Below are positions 54,587 through 64,000 of a stretch of DNA of 64,000 nucleotides, in pieces. Positions within the stretch are counted from its first letter, which is position 1, and every line of letters begins with the position of its first letter. Source of the stretch: Paracoccus marinaquae (GTDB taxonomy: Bacteria; Pseudomonadota; Alphaproteobacteria; Rhodobacterales; Rhodobacteraceae); the NCBI RefSeq assembly GCF_018860165.1, contig NZ_JAHKNG010000014.1, positions 1-64,000 of the forward strand, given 5' to 3'. The notes beneath the pieces were generated by a model, which worked only from the letters and a program-made list of their open reading frames with translations, was not told the DNA's origin and ran no database searches. The position numbers and the translations under genes were made by a program.

Positions 54587-54687
54587 ATCTTGCAAAGTTT
54601 TGGTAACTCGCCGAAGAATGCCCGAAATTTCTTGCCGCAAGCGGGCGGATTCTGCATCTCTCTCTGTCAGTCGGCAGGGAGACAGTC

Positions 54688-55902
54688 ATGTCCGAAATTC
54701 TGGTTCTGGGCGCGGGGATGGTCGGTGTCAGCACGGCGCTGGCGTTGCAGGCGCGGGGGCATGACGTCACCATTGTCGACCGCAACGCGCCGGGCCGCGA
54801 GACCAGCTATGGCAATGCCGGGCTGATCCAGACCGAGGCGGTCGAACCCTATGCCATGCCGCTGGCGCCGGGCGCGCTGATCCAGATCGCCCTGGGTCGT
54901 GGCTATGACGTGAAATGGAACATTCCCGGCCTGCTGTCGCAGGCGGGCGCGGTCTTCACCTATGCCCGGAACTCGCTGCCTGCGGCACATAAGCGTGCCT
55001 CGAAAACCTGGGGCAAGCTGATCCGCCAGTCCACCGAACGCCACGGGCCGCTGATCGAGGCGGCGGGGGCGGACAACATCATTCGCCGCGACGGCTATAT
55101 CGAACTGCATCGGACGCCCGCGAAGATGGAGAAGGGGCGGGCCGCGGTCGAGCGTTTCCGCACGGAATTCGGCGTCGAGGCGACGCTGCTGAATGGCAAG
55201 GAACTGCGCGCGCTGGAGCCGTCGATCAAGATCGAGATCGAGGGTGCGACCCATTGGTCCGACAGCTGGAACTGCTCGGATCCCGGCGGGTTGGTGGCGC
55301 GCTATGCGGCGCTGTTCGAAAAGCGCGGCGGGCGGGTCATCAACGGCGACGCGGGCGACCTGCACCGCAAGGGCGCGGCCTGGGTGGCCGATGAGGGCGA
55401 GGGCGAACATGCCGTCGTCGCGCTTGGGCCCTGGTCGCCGATGCTGGTGGCCCGCTATGGGCTGAAGGTGCCGATGGTCTACAAGCGCGGCTATCACCGC
55501 CACTATCACATGGACGTACCGCCGCATCATCCCATCGCCGATTTCGCAAATTCGGTGGTGCTTTCCCCGATGCGGCGGGGCCTGCGCATCGCCACCGCCG
55601 CGGAACTGACCAGCCATCCGCGCCTGCTGCCGCCGCAGCTGAGCCATGGCGAGAAGGCCGCGAAGGAATTGTTCGGCATCGGCGCCCCGGTCGAGGCCGA
55701 GCCCTGGACCGGCCGCCGCCCCTGCATGCCCGACATGTTGCCCGTGGTGGGCCGCGTGCCGGACCAGCAGAACCTCTGGGCGCATTTCGGCCACGGCCAT
55801 CAGGGCTTTACCCTTGGCCCGGTCACCGCCGAGATCCTCGCCGACGAGATGAATGGCGGCGAGGGCTGGGCCGAGCTTCAGCCGGGCCGGCTGAAGCGGT
55901 GA
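54688..55902 (+). CDS. DadA-like FAD-dependent amino-acid dehydrogenase
   Basis: A 404-residue DAO-superfamily flavoprotein. The FAD motif VLGAGMVGVSTALALQARGHDVTIVD is at residues 5-30, and SYGNAGLIQ and GFTLGP near the C-terminus match DadA. Such enzymes oxidise D-amino acids and pass electrons to quinone. GGCAGGGAGACAGTC is a good ribosome site. There is no alanine racemase or Lrp gene adjacent, so the substrate is open. CTTGCAAAG at 54592-54600 upstream is a one-off variant of TTTGCAAA. Confidence 0.87.
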   Translation: MSEILVLGAGMVGVSTALALQARGHDVTIVDRNAPGRETSYGNAGLIQTEAVEPYAMPLAPGALIQIALGRGYDVKWNIPGLLSQAGAVFTYARNSLPAAHKRASKTWGKLIRQSTERHGPLIEAAGADNIIRRDGYIELHRTPAKMEKGRAAVERFRTEFGVEATLLNGKELRALEPSIKIEIEGATHWSDSWNCSDPGGLVARYAALFEKRGGRVINGDAGDLHRKGAAWVADEGEGEHAVVALGPWSPMLVARYGLKVPMVYKRGYHRHYHMDVPPHHPIADFANSVVLSPMRRGLRIATAAELTSHPRLLPPQLSHGEKAAKELFGIGAPVEAEPWTGRRPCMPDMLPVVGRVPDQQNLWAHFGHGHQGFTLGPVTAEILADEMNGGEGWAELQPGRLKR

Positions 55903-55906
55903 CCGC

Positions 55907-55929
55907 CTGCTGACGCAATCCGTCAGCAG
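55907..55929. terminator. perfect inverted repeat after the DadA-like gene
   Basis: CTGCTGACG (55907-55915) and CGTCAGCAG (55921-55929) are perfect 9-bp arms around CAATC, beginning four bases after the stop codon and 42 bases before the uvrB ATG. It may be a terminator without a T tract, or a protein site in the uvrB promoter. Confidence 0.45.
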
Positions 55930-55970
55930 CCCGGCTTGACTTTCGCCATCGTGCGACCACCTTGACGGCC

Positions 55971-58157
<2,187 letters not shown>

Positions 58158-58277
58158 GGCCGGCGGTCGAGGTCAGGGCGCTATCTGTCGGAATGGTTAG
58201 AACACAACAAAACCTGTTGGAATCTGCCTGTGAACGGCTATTACTTGTCCCGAAATTTCATCAGTAGAGGTGTTCTC

Positions 58278-59111
58278 ATGCCGGTTCTCGCCCTTGATCC
58301 CGAAACGCTGGAAATGGATGCCGAGGTCGCCAAGGCGGCGGGCAAGGCCGCGTCCGACGAATATCGCAACCGCAAGCCCTATCCCTATGGCGGCTTTGAC
58401 GATTTCCTGCCCGAAGAGGTGCTGGACCGGGTGCGCGAGGATCTGAAGCAGTTGCCCGAAAGCGAGACCAGCTTTGACCGGCCGCAGGAAAAGCTGAAGA
58501 CCAGCTATATTCCCGAACGCCTGCCACCCTATACGCGGAACCTGTTCTACACGCTGAACTCAAGGCCCTTCGTGCAGTTCCTTGAAAACATGACCGGCAT
58601 CAAGGGGCTTATCCCGGATCCCTATTTCGCCGGCGGTGGCATCCATATGGTCGCCAATGGCGGGCATCTGGATATCCATGCCGATTTCAACCACAACGCC
58701 ATCCTCAATCTGGAACGCCGCCTGAATGTCCTGATCTACCTGAACAAGGACTGGAAAGAGGAATATGGCGGCTCGTTCGAGATCTGGAACAACGAGATGA
58801 CCGAACAGGTGGCCAGTTTCGTGCCGCAGTTCAACCGGATGGTCTGCTTCAATACCGGCTCGACCACCTGGCATGGCAACCCGACGACGGTGAACCACCC
58901 GGAAGGTCAGCCGCGGATGTCGATGGCGCTGTATTATTATACCGCGACCTGGGATGGCACCAAGAAATCCCATACCACCCTGTTCAAGCCGCGCCCCGGC
59001 ACCGCCGATGAGGCTGATCGGGAAACGCGGCGGAACGAGATTCTGCAGGACGTTCTGCCGCCGGTCATGTATCGCCGGGTGATCGGCCCGCTGCGCCGGC
59101 TGGGGTTCTGA
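58278..59111 (+). CDS. 2-oxoglutarate/Fe(II) oxygenase (prolyl-4-hydroxylase-like)
   Basis: A 277-residue protein with the facial triad of 2OG oxygenases: His134 and Asp136 in HLDIHADFNHN, distal His199 in TTWHGNP, and Arg in QPRMSMALYYY for 2-oxoglutarate. The central domain (about 110-220) matches the prolyl-4-hydroxylase-like family. I took the ATG at 58278, with GAGGT before it; a GTG at 58230 would add 16 residues. The substrate is unknown. The neighbours are uvrB and a small lipoprotein, which do not point to one; relatives often sit with polysaccharide or sulfotransferase genes, which are absent. Confidence 0.85.
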   Translation: MPVLALDPETLEMDAEVAKAAGKAASDEYRNRKPYPYGGFDDFLPEEVLDRVREDLKQLPESETSFDRPQEKLKTSYIPERLPPYTRNLFYTLNSRPFVQFLENMTGIKGLIPDPYFAGGGIHMVANGGHLDIHADFNHNAILNLERRLNVLIYLNKDWKEEYGGSFEIWNNEMTEQVASFVPQFNRMVCFNTGSTTWHGNPTTVNHPEGQPRMSMALYYYTATWDGTKKSHTTLFKPRPGTADEADRETRRNEILQDVLPPVMYRRVIGPLRRLGF

Positions 59112-59137
59112 CGGGGCAGGACGCCCCGCCGTCCGGC

Positions 59138-59410
59138 TCAGTCGCAGGCCACGCGCTGGATCCAGCCCTTGTCATCGACATGGACGTTCACCCTGAACGG
59201 GCTGAAGTCCTGCGTGACCGCCTGGCCGGGGCTGATGACCCGGACGGGGCGATCCTCGGGCAGGGTGACATCACCGATATTCTGCCCGACCAGTGCCTGA
59301 TTGTCATCGGGGCTGCAGAACGGCGGGCGCTCGGTCGTCTTGGCGGGGGCGCAGGCGGTCAGCGCGGCGAGTGCCACAAGGGGAAGCGCGGTGCGGGTGA
59401 TTCTGAACAT
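59138..59410 (-). CDS. I78-family peptidase inhibitor lipoprotein
   Basis: A 90-residue lipoprotein. The signal sequence ends in the lipobox LTAC with Cys20. The mature part, DDNQALVGQNIGDVTLPEDRPVRVISPGQAVTQDF, then VNVHVDDKGWIQRVACD, follows the potato-inhibitor-I-like I78 pattern, with a V-x-C-end. It would bind serine peptidases in the periplasm. It is monocistronic and convergent with the 2OG gene. Confidence 0.85.
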   Translation of the reverse strand: MFRITRTALPLVALAALTACAPAKTTERPPFCSPDDNQALVGQNIGDVTLPEDRPVRVISPGQAVTQDFSPFRVNVHVDDKGWIQRVACD

Positions 59411-59554
59411 GATGTGCCTTTCCCTGTAATGCTGCCGGCCGGCAGTTTCTCTGCCAGCCTAACGCCTTCCGCCCGGTCGCGTTCCCGCAGGGCTTGCACA
59501 GATCCGGCGGATTGGCGATAAACTGCCCGGAATCGTCAGCAAATGGGGCCGACC

Positions 59555-59866
59555 ATGCGTGTCCGTATCTTCCAGCCAGCCCGCAACGCCATGCAGTCCG
59601 GCACCGCGCGGAGCAAGGGCTGGGTGCTGGAATTTCCTGCAGCCGACCCGCGCGCGATCGATCCGCTGATGGGCTGGACCAGCAGCGATGATACCCAGAG
59701 CCAGGTGCGGCTGCGTTTCGAGACCCGTAAGCAGGCCGAGGCCTATGCGCGCGAGCAGGGGCTGGACTATGTCGTGCAGGATCCGCACGCACGTTCGGCC
59801 AATGTCCGCCCGCGCGGCTACGGCGAGAATTTCGCCACCGACCGTCGCGCTCCGTGGACCCACTGA
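59555..59866 (+). CDS. NDUFS4-like complex I subunit
   Basis: A 103-residue protein of the NDUFS4/ETC complex I subunit family found in alphaproteobacteria and mitochondria. [49 protein letters not shown] and the ending [17 protein letters not shown] are characteristic. It is an accessory subunit at the peripheral arm of NADH:ubiquinone oxidoreductase. The nuo operon is not here. The 177 bases to murB contain no gene I can recognise. Confidence 0.92.
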   Translation: MRVRIFQPARNAMQSGTARSKGWVLEFPAADPRAIDPLMGWTSSDDTQSQVRLRFETRKQAEAYAREQGLDYVVQDPHARSANVRPRGYGENFATDRRAPWTH

Positions 59867-60043
59867 CCTTTTGAGGCATCGGACGGGTTGTTCGTGCAGA
59901 TCGTTGACATGCCGCGATCCTTGAAGGACCCTTGCCTTTCGGTCCCGCGCGTCACTGCCCCTTGGCGCGCTGACATGTGACCGAGACCGCGGCGCATCAT
60001 CCACGATATTGACGCACCGGGCGGCTCTGGCTACCAGCATCCG

Positions 60044-60988
60044 ATGACCTTCGATCCACCCACGCCGCGCGGCGTGCTGACCCCGAACCGACCGCTCGAC
60101 GCGCTGACATGGCTGCGCGTCGGTGGCCCCGCCGACTGGCTGTTCCAGCCTGCCGATGTGGACGATCTGGCCGGTTTTCTCGCCGCGCTCGACCCGGCCG
60201 TGCCGGTCTTTACGATCGGCGTCGGCAGTAACCTGATCATCCGCGATGGCGGTATCCGCGGTCTGGTGATCCGGCTGGGGCGCGGGTTCAACGGCATCGA
60301 AATCGACGGCGACACGGTCACTTGTGGTGCCGCCGCGCTGGACGCCCATGTCGCCCGACGCGCCGGCGATGCGGGGCTCGACCTCAGCTTCCTGCGCACC
60401 ATCCCGGGCAGCATCGGCGGGGCGGTGCGGATGAATGCCGGCTGCTATGGGTACTACGTCGCCGATCATCTGACCCAGGTCCGCGCCGTCACACGCGACG
60501 GCAGACAGGTGGTCCTGATGCCGCAGGATCTGCGATTCGGGTATCGTCACTCTGAACTGCCCGACGGCTGGATCATTACCGAAGCCAGCTTCCGGGCCGA
60601 ACGTGGCGATCCCGATGCGCTGCATGAGAAGATGGCGCAGCAGCTGGCGAAACGTGACGAGACGCAGCCCACGAAGGAACGCAGTGCCGGCTCGACCTTC
60701 CGCAACCCGGCGGGGTTCAGCTCGACCGGCCGCGCCGATGACAGCCACGACCTGAAGGCGTGGTCGCTGATCGACCGGGCGGGTCTGCGCGGCCATAGTT
60801 GGGGCGGGGCGCAGATGTCGGAAAAGCACCCGAACTTCCTGCTGAACACCGGGGGTGCCAGTGCCGCCGAACTGGAGGCCCTGGGCGAGCTGGTCCGGCG
60901 CCGGGTGCTGGAGGACAGCGGGCATGAGCTGCAATGGGAGGTGATCCGCGTCGGCGAGCCGCTGCCCGAGGGCGGGAAATCGGGCTGA
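60044..60988 (+). CDS. murB: UDP-N-acetylenolpyruvoylglucosamine reductase
   Basis: A 314-residue FAD enzyme that reduces UDP-GlcNAc-enolpyruvate to UDP-MurNAc. [40 protein letters not shown] and the catalytic Ser block GSTFRNP are visible. It belongs to the dcw cluster but is preceded here by the NDUFS4-like gene, not by murG-murC. About 150 bases separate it from ddl. Confidence 0.96.
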   Translation: MTFDPPTPRGVLTPNRPLDALTWLRVGGPADWLFQPADVDDLAGFLAALDPAVPVFTIGVGSNLIIRDGGIRGLVIRLGRGFNGIEIDGDTVTCGAAALDAHVARRAGDAGLDLSFLRTIPGSIGGAVRMNAGCYGYYVADHLTQVRAVTRDGRQVVLMPQDLRFGYRHSELPDGWIITEASFRAERGDPDALHEKMAQQLAKRDETQPTKERSAGSTFRNPAGFSSTGRADDSHDLKAWSLIDRAGLRGHSWGGAQMSEKHPNFLLNTGGASAAELEALGELVRRRVLEDSGHELQWEVIRVGEPLPEGGKSG

Positions 60989-61135
60989 GTCAATATTCTC
61001 AGCCGGTTGGCGAGAATTGCTCTTTTGCGATTCGGCCTTTGCGGCTATTCTTGCAAAATATTGTGCAGGACCGGGGCGAACCCGGCCGCGCAGAAGGCAT
61101 GAAGCCCGGATCAACCGGGCGCGAAAGGCGAAATC

Positions 61136-62071
61136 GTGGCGGGCAGGTCGAGCAGGACAGCCCACACCGTAGCCGTTCTGATGGGCGGACCCTCGGCCGA
61201 GCGCGAGGTGTCCCTGTCCTCGGGGCGCGAATGCGCGGCAGCGCTGCGGGTGGCGGGCTATGAGGTAATCGAGGTCGAACTCGGGGCGGACCGGGACGGC
61301 GATGCCGTCGCGCGGCTTGCCGGGATGCGGCCGGATGTCGTCTTCAACGCCCTGCATGGCCGCTGGGGCGAGGATGGCTGCGTGCAGGGCGTGCTGGAAT
61401 GGCTGGACCTGCCCTATACACATTCGGGCGTGCTGGCCTCGGCCATGGCGATGGACAAGACCGTCTCGAAGCAGGTGCTGCGCGAGGCTGGGTTGCCGGT
61501 GCTGGAAAGCCTGATCGCCGATGCCGACGAGGTGCGCCGCCGCCATGTCATGGCGCCGCCCTATGTGGTCAAGCCGAATGACGAGGGCTCGTCGGTCGGC
61601 GTCTATATCGTGCATGACGGTGCCAACCAGCCGCCGCAACTGGCCGCGACCATGCCCGGACGGGTGATGGTCGAGACCTATGCGCCGGGGCGCGAACTGA
61701 CTACCGCCGTGCTGGGCGATCGCGGGCTGGGCGTGACCGAGATCATCACCGATGGCTGGTATGATTACGACGCGAAATACAAGACCGGCGGATCGCGACA
61801 TGTCGTTCCGGCCGGGATTCCCGAACAGATCACCGAGGCCTGCCTTGATTATGCGGTCAGGGCCCATCGTGCCCTTGGCTGCCGTGGCCTGACCCGGACC
61901 GACTTCCGCTGGGACGAGACGCGCGGGCTGGACGGGCTGATCATCCTCGAGATCAACACCCAGCCGGGCATGACGCCGACCTCGCTGGCCCCGGAACAGG
62001 CGGCCCATGCCGGAATCGACTTCCCCGCGCTGATGCGCTGGATGGTGGAGGATGCACTGTGTCGGTCGTGA
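61136..62071 (+). CDS. ddl: D-alanine-D-alanine ligase
   Basis: A 311-residue ATP-grasp Ddl making the D-Ala-D-Ala end of the wall peptide. [46 protein letters not shown] and [12 protein letters not shown] are the family signatures. It starts with GTG, preceded by AAAGGCGA. Its end overlaps the ftsQ start by 13 bases. The 147 bases before it include CTTGCAAAA, a weak match to the ScfR word. Confidence 0.96.
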   Translation: MAGRSSRTAHTVAVLMGGPSAEREVSLSSGRECAAALRVAGYEVIEVELGADRDGDAVARLAGMRPDVVFNALHGRWGEDGCVQGVLEWLDLPYTHSGVLASAMAMDKTVSKQVLREAGLPVLESLIADADEVRRRHVMAPPYVVKPNDEGSSVGVYIVHDGANQPPQLAATMPGRVMVETYAPGRELTTAVLGDRGLGVTEIITDGWYDYDAKYKTGGSRHVVPAGIPEQITEACLDYAVRAHRALGCRGLTRTDFRWDETRGLDGLIILEINTQPGMTPTSLAPEQAAHAGIDFPALMRWMVEDALCRS

Positions 62072-63012
62072 TCGATCATCGTCCGGGCCGCCAGCCGCAG
62101 CAGACGCCCGAACAGCCGCGCCTGCGCCGCGATCCGGCGCCGTCGCGGCTGAAATACCGGCTGGAACGGATCTGGCTGCGACCGCTTTATCGTCGTCTCG
62201 TTCGGGTCGGGGGGCCGGCCTTCCTGATCGCGATGACGGCGGGCATCTGGCTGTCGGACGAGGATCGGCGCGCGACGCTGACCGGCGGCATCGCCGGGCT
62301 GGTCGACAAGGTCCAGAGCCGCGAGGCATTCCAGGTTCGCTTGATGACGGTCGAGGGCGCCTCGCCCGTCGTCGACAAGGCGCTGCGCGCCATGCTGCCG
62401 GTCGATCTGCCGGCCTCCAGTTTCGATATCGATCTGCCGGCGCTACGGCTGCAGGTGATGCAGCTGGACGCGATCGAATCCATCGATCTGCGCATCAAGC
62501 CGGGCGGCATCCTGTCGGCGGTGGTCACCGAACGTCAGCCGGCGCTGCTGTGGCGCCATGCGCGCGGGATCGAGATCCTCGACCGAAGCGGGCATCGCGT
62601 GGCCAGCGTCACCTCGCGCGAGGTGCGCCCCGACCTGCCGCTGATCGCGGGCGAGGGGGGCGATCTGGCGACGGCCGAGGCGCTGGAACTGCTGGACGCC
62701 GCCGGGCCGATCCTGCCGCGCGTGCGCGGGCTGATCCGCCGGGGCGAGCGGCGGTGGGACCTGCTGCTGGACCACGGCCAGCGGATCATGCTGCCCGAGA
62801 GCGGTGCGGTGATCGCGCTTGAGGCGGCGATCGCGCTCGACCGGGCCGAGGACATGCTGGGCCGCGATGTGAAGGTGGTCGATCTGCGCGACCCGTCGCG
62901 GCCGGTGCTGCGGCTGGGCGTGGACGCGCGCAACACGATCCGTTCGGCCCGGGGCCTGCCGATGCTGGGGCCTGACGGGACCGTTCTCGAAGACGACAGG
63001 AAAGGGGGCTGA
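62059..63012 (+). CDS. ftsQ: cell division protein FtsQ
   Basis: A 317-residue FtsQ: a basic cytoplasmic tail, one membrane helix at about residues 48-66, a POTRA domain (about 90-160) and a beta domain. It links early and late divisome proteins. GTG at 62059 lies inside the ddl 3' end, so the two are coupled. ftsA follows after four bases. Confidence 0.93.
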   Translation: MSVVIDHRPGRQPQQTPEQPRLRRDPAPSRLKYRLERIWLRPLYRRLVRVGGPAFLIAMTAGIWLSDEDRRATLTGGIAGLVDKVQSREAFQVRLMTVEGASPVVDKALRAMLPVDLPASSFDIDLPALRLQVMQLDAIESIDLRIKPGGILSAVVTERQPALLWRHARGIEILDRSGHRVASVTSREVRPDLPLIAGEGGDLATAEALELLDAAGPILPRVRGLIRRGERRWDLLLDHGQRIMLPESGAVIALEAAIALDRAEDMLGRDVKVVDLRDPSRPVLRLGVDARNTIRSARGLPMLGPDGTVLEDDRKGG

Positions 63013-63016
63013 GGCG

Positions 63017-64000
63017 ATGGCGGAACTGTACCAGATGCAGCGGGCGATGCGGAATATCCGGCGTGCGGCCCTGCAACGCGGCGTGATCGGCATTCTCGAT
63101 ATCGGCACCTCGAAGATTGCCTGCATGGTGCTGAAATTCGACGGCACCGGTACCTTCCGCGAAACTGACGGCGTCGGGCCGATGGCCGGGCAGGCCAATT
63201 TCCGCGTCATCGGTTCGGCCTCGACCCGCTCGCGCGGGATGCGGCATGGCGAGATCGAGACCATGGCCGAAACCGAACGCGCCATCCGCACCGTGGTTGC
63301 CGCCGCGCAGAAGGTGGCGGGCGTGCGCATCGACCACGTCATCGCCTGTCTCGCGGGCGGGCGTCCGGCCTCCTATGGGCTGGCGGGCGAGATCGTGCTG
63401 CAATCGGGCAAGGTTGCCGAACATGACGTGGCCTCGGTTCTGGCCGCCTGCGATGTGCCGGATTTCGGGCGCGGGCGCGAGGTGCTGCACGCCCAGCCGG
63501 TGAACTTCGCGGTGGACAACCGCAGCGGCCTGGCCGATCCGCGTGATCATGCCGGCAACCGGCTGGCCTGCGACATGCATGTCCTGACCGTCGAGGGCGA
63601 TGTGCTGGGCAATGTGGTCCAGTGCATCCGTCGCTGCGATCTGGAACTGGCGGGCATCGCCTCGGCCTCCTATGCCTCGGCGCGCGCAAGCCTGGTCGAG
63701 GACGAGCAGGAACTGGGGGCGGCCTGCGTCGATCTGGGCGGCGGCGGTACCAGTGTTTCGATCTTCATCAGGAAACACATGATCTTTTCCGACAATGTCC
63801 GCATCGGCGGCAACCTCGTGACGCAGGATATCGCGCAGGGGCTGCGGGTGCCCCTGCCGGTGGCCGAGCGGCTGAAGACGCTGAATGGCGGGGTCGAGGC
63901 CACCGGGCGCGACGACCGCGACATGATCGAGGTCGGCGGCGAGACCGGCGACTGGGAGGCCGACCGCCGCACCGTCAGCCGCGCCGACATCATCGGCGTG
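63017..64000 (+). CDS. ftsA: cell division protein FtsA (partial, runs off the window)
   Basis: The first 328 codons of FtsA, the actin-like membrane tether for FtsZ. The phosphate-1 loop is GILDIGTSKIACMV, and CVDLGGGGTSVSIF is phosphate-2. SHS2-like insertion residues lie between. The ATG at 63017 follows GGGGGCTGAGGCG four bases after ftsQ. The C-terminal part, including the membrane-targeting helix, and ftsZ are beyond the window. Confidence 0.96.
   Translation, partial: MAELYQMQRAMRNIRRAALQRGVIGILDIGTSKIACMVLKFDGTGTFRETDGVGPMAGQANFRVIGSASTRSRGMRHGEIETMAETERAIRTVVAAAQKVAGVRIDHVIACLAGGRPASYGLAGEIVLQSGKVAEHDVASVLAACDVPDFGRGREVLHAQPVNFAVDNRSGLADPRDHAGNRLACDMHVLTVEGDVLGNVVQCIRRCDLELAGIASASYASARASLVEDEQELGAACVDLGGGGTSVSIFIRKHMIFSDNVRIGGNLVTQDIAQGLRVPLPVAERLKTLNGGVEATGRDDRDMIEVGGETGDWEADRRTVSRADIIGV

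Noticed and set aside
55930-55970. LexA box before uvrB
   Set aside because: No GTTC-N7-GTTC or GAAC-N7-GAAC spacing is present in the short upstream region.
58201-58220. GAAC-like words and CAACA-N5-TGTTG upstream of the 2OG oxygenase as an SOS or repressor site
   Set aside because: The second GAAC half-site has only two of four bases, and the palindrome arms are just five bases long. This is too weak to call.

Overview
The window looks like chromosome from a GC-rich alphaproteobacterium of the Rhodobacteraceae, most likely Paracoccus or a close relative. The evidence is gene content and order: a short HprK with RapZ, an EIIA-Man-like protein and HPr; a suf operon with two cysteine desulfurases and YIP1-like genes; an NDUFS4-type complex I protein; a ScfR-family regulator; and the murB-ddl-ftsQ-ftsA end of the dcw cluster. 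No tRNA, rRNA or CRISPR array was seen. Most of the window is housekeeping. The accessory parts are an IS3-family transposase remnant at the left edge, an RTX-repeat protein, and a complete aerobactin-type siderophore locus.

Layout. 1-770: IS3 transposase remnant, then a gene-free stretch with terminators. 772-5348: pckA (minus), diverging from hprK-rapZ-EIIA-HPr-TetR, a nitrogen/carbon phosphotransfer module. 5395-7926: a palindrome and a DUF2852 membrane protein, 3-hydroxyacyl-CoA dehydrogenase, and an RTX protein. 8107-19236: siderophore locus. iucA-iucB-iucC run leftward. An MFS exporter, iucD, a RhtX/FptX-like importer and a TonB receptor run rightward from a shared promoter region that carries a palindrome. 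A DUF2218-SIP ferric-siderophore reductase converges on iucC. 19348-25461: mmsA with a divergent LysR gene, a CBS protein, coaD, a DUF2189 protein and an FAH-SDR catabolic pair. 25683-30438: M23 peptidase-bactofilin, a ScfR regulator with TTTGCAAA palindromes upstream, and a Bcr/CflA transporter. 30425-36469: pyrC-pyrE, dnaB (paired DnaA boxes upstream) overlapping a DUF486 gene, a small unknown protein, trpS and a rhomboid homologue lacking its catalytic residues. 36537-47535: LpoA-like lipoprotein-glnD-murJ, then rsmI-yraN-gshB, comM and coaBC. 47532-54586: cysteine desulfurase-sufB-sufC-sufD-two YIP1 genes-sufS. 54688-64000: DadA-like oxidase, uvrB, 2OG oxygenase, I78 lipoprotein, NDUFS4-like protein, then murB-ddl-ftsQ-ftsA, the last running off the window.

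The siderophore locus carries every activity expected for an aerobactin-like citrate-hydroxamate: N-hydroxylation (IucD), N-acetylation (IucB), two ligations to citrate (IucA, IucC), export, outer-membrane uptake, inner-membrane import and iron release. No wholly unknown system was found. The observations most worth following are the shared siderophore promoter with its palindrome, the paired TTTGCAAA sites before the ScfR gene, the paired DnaA boxes before dnaB, the near-perfect palindrome between the TetR gene and the DUF2852 gene, the repeated element in the mmsA/LysR gap, and the pseudo-rhomboid.
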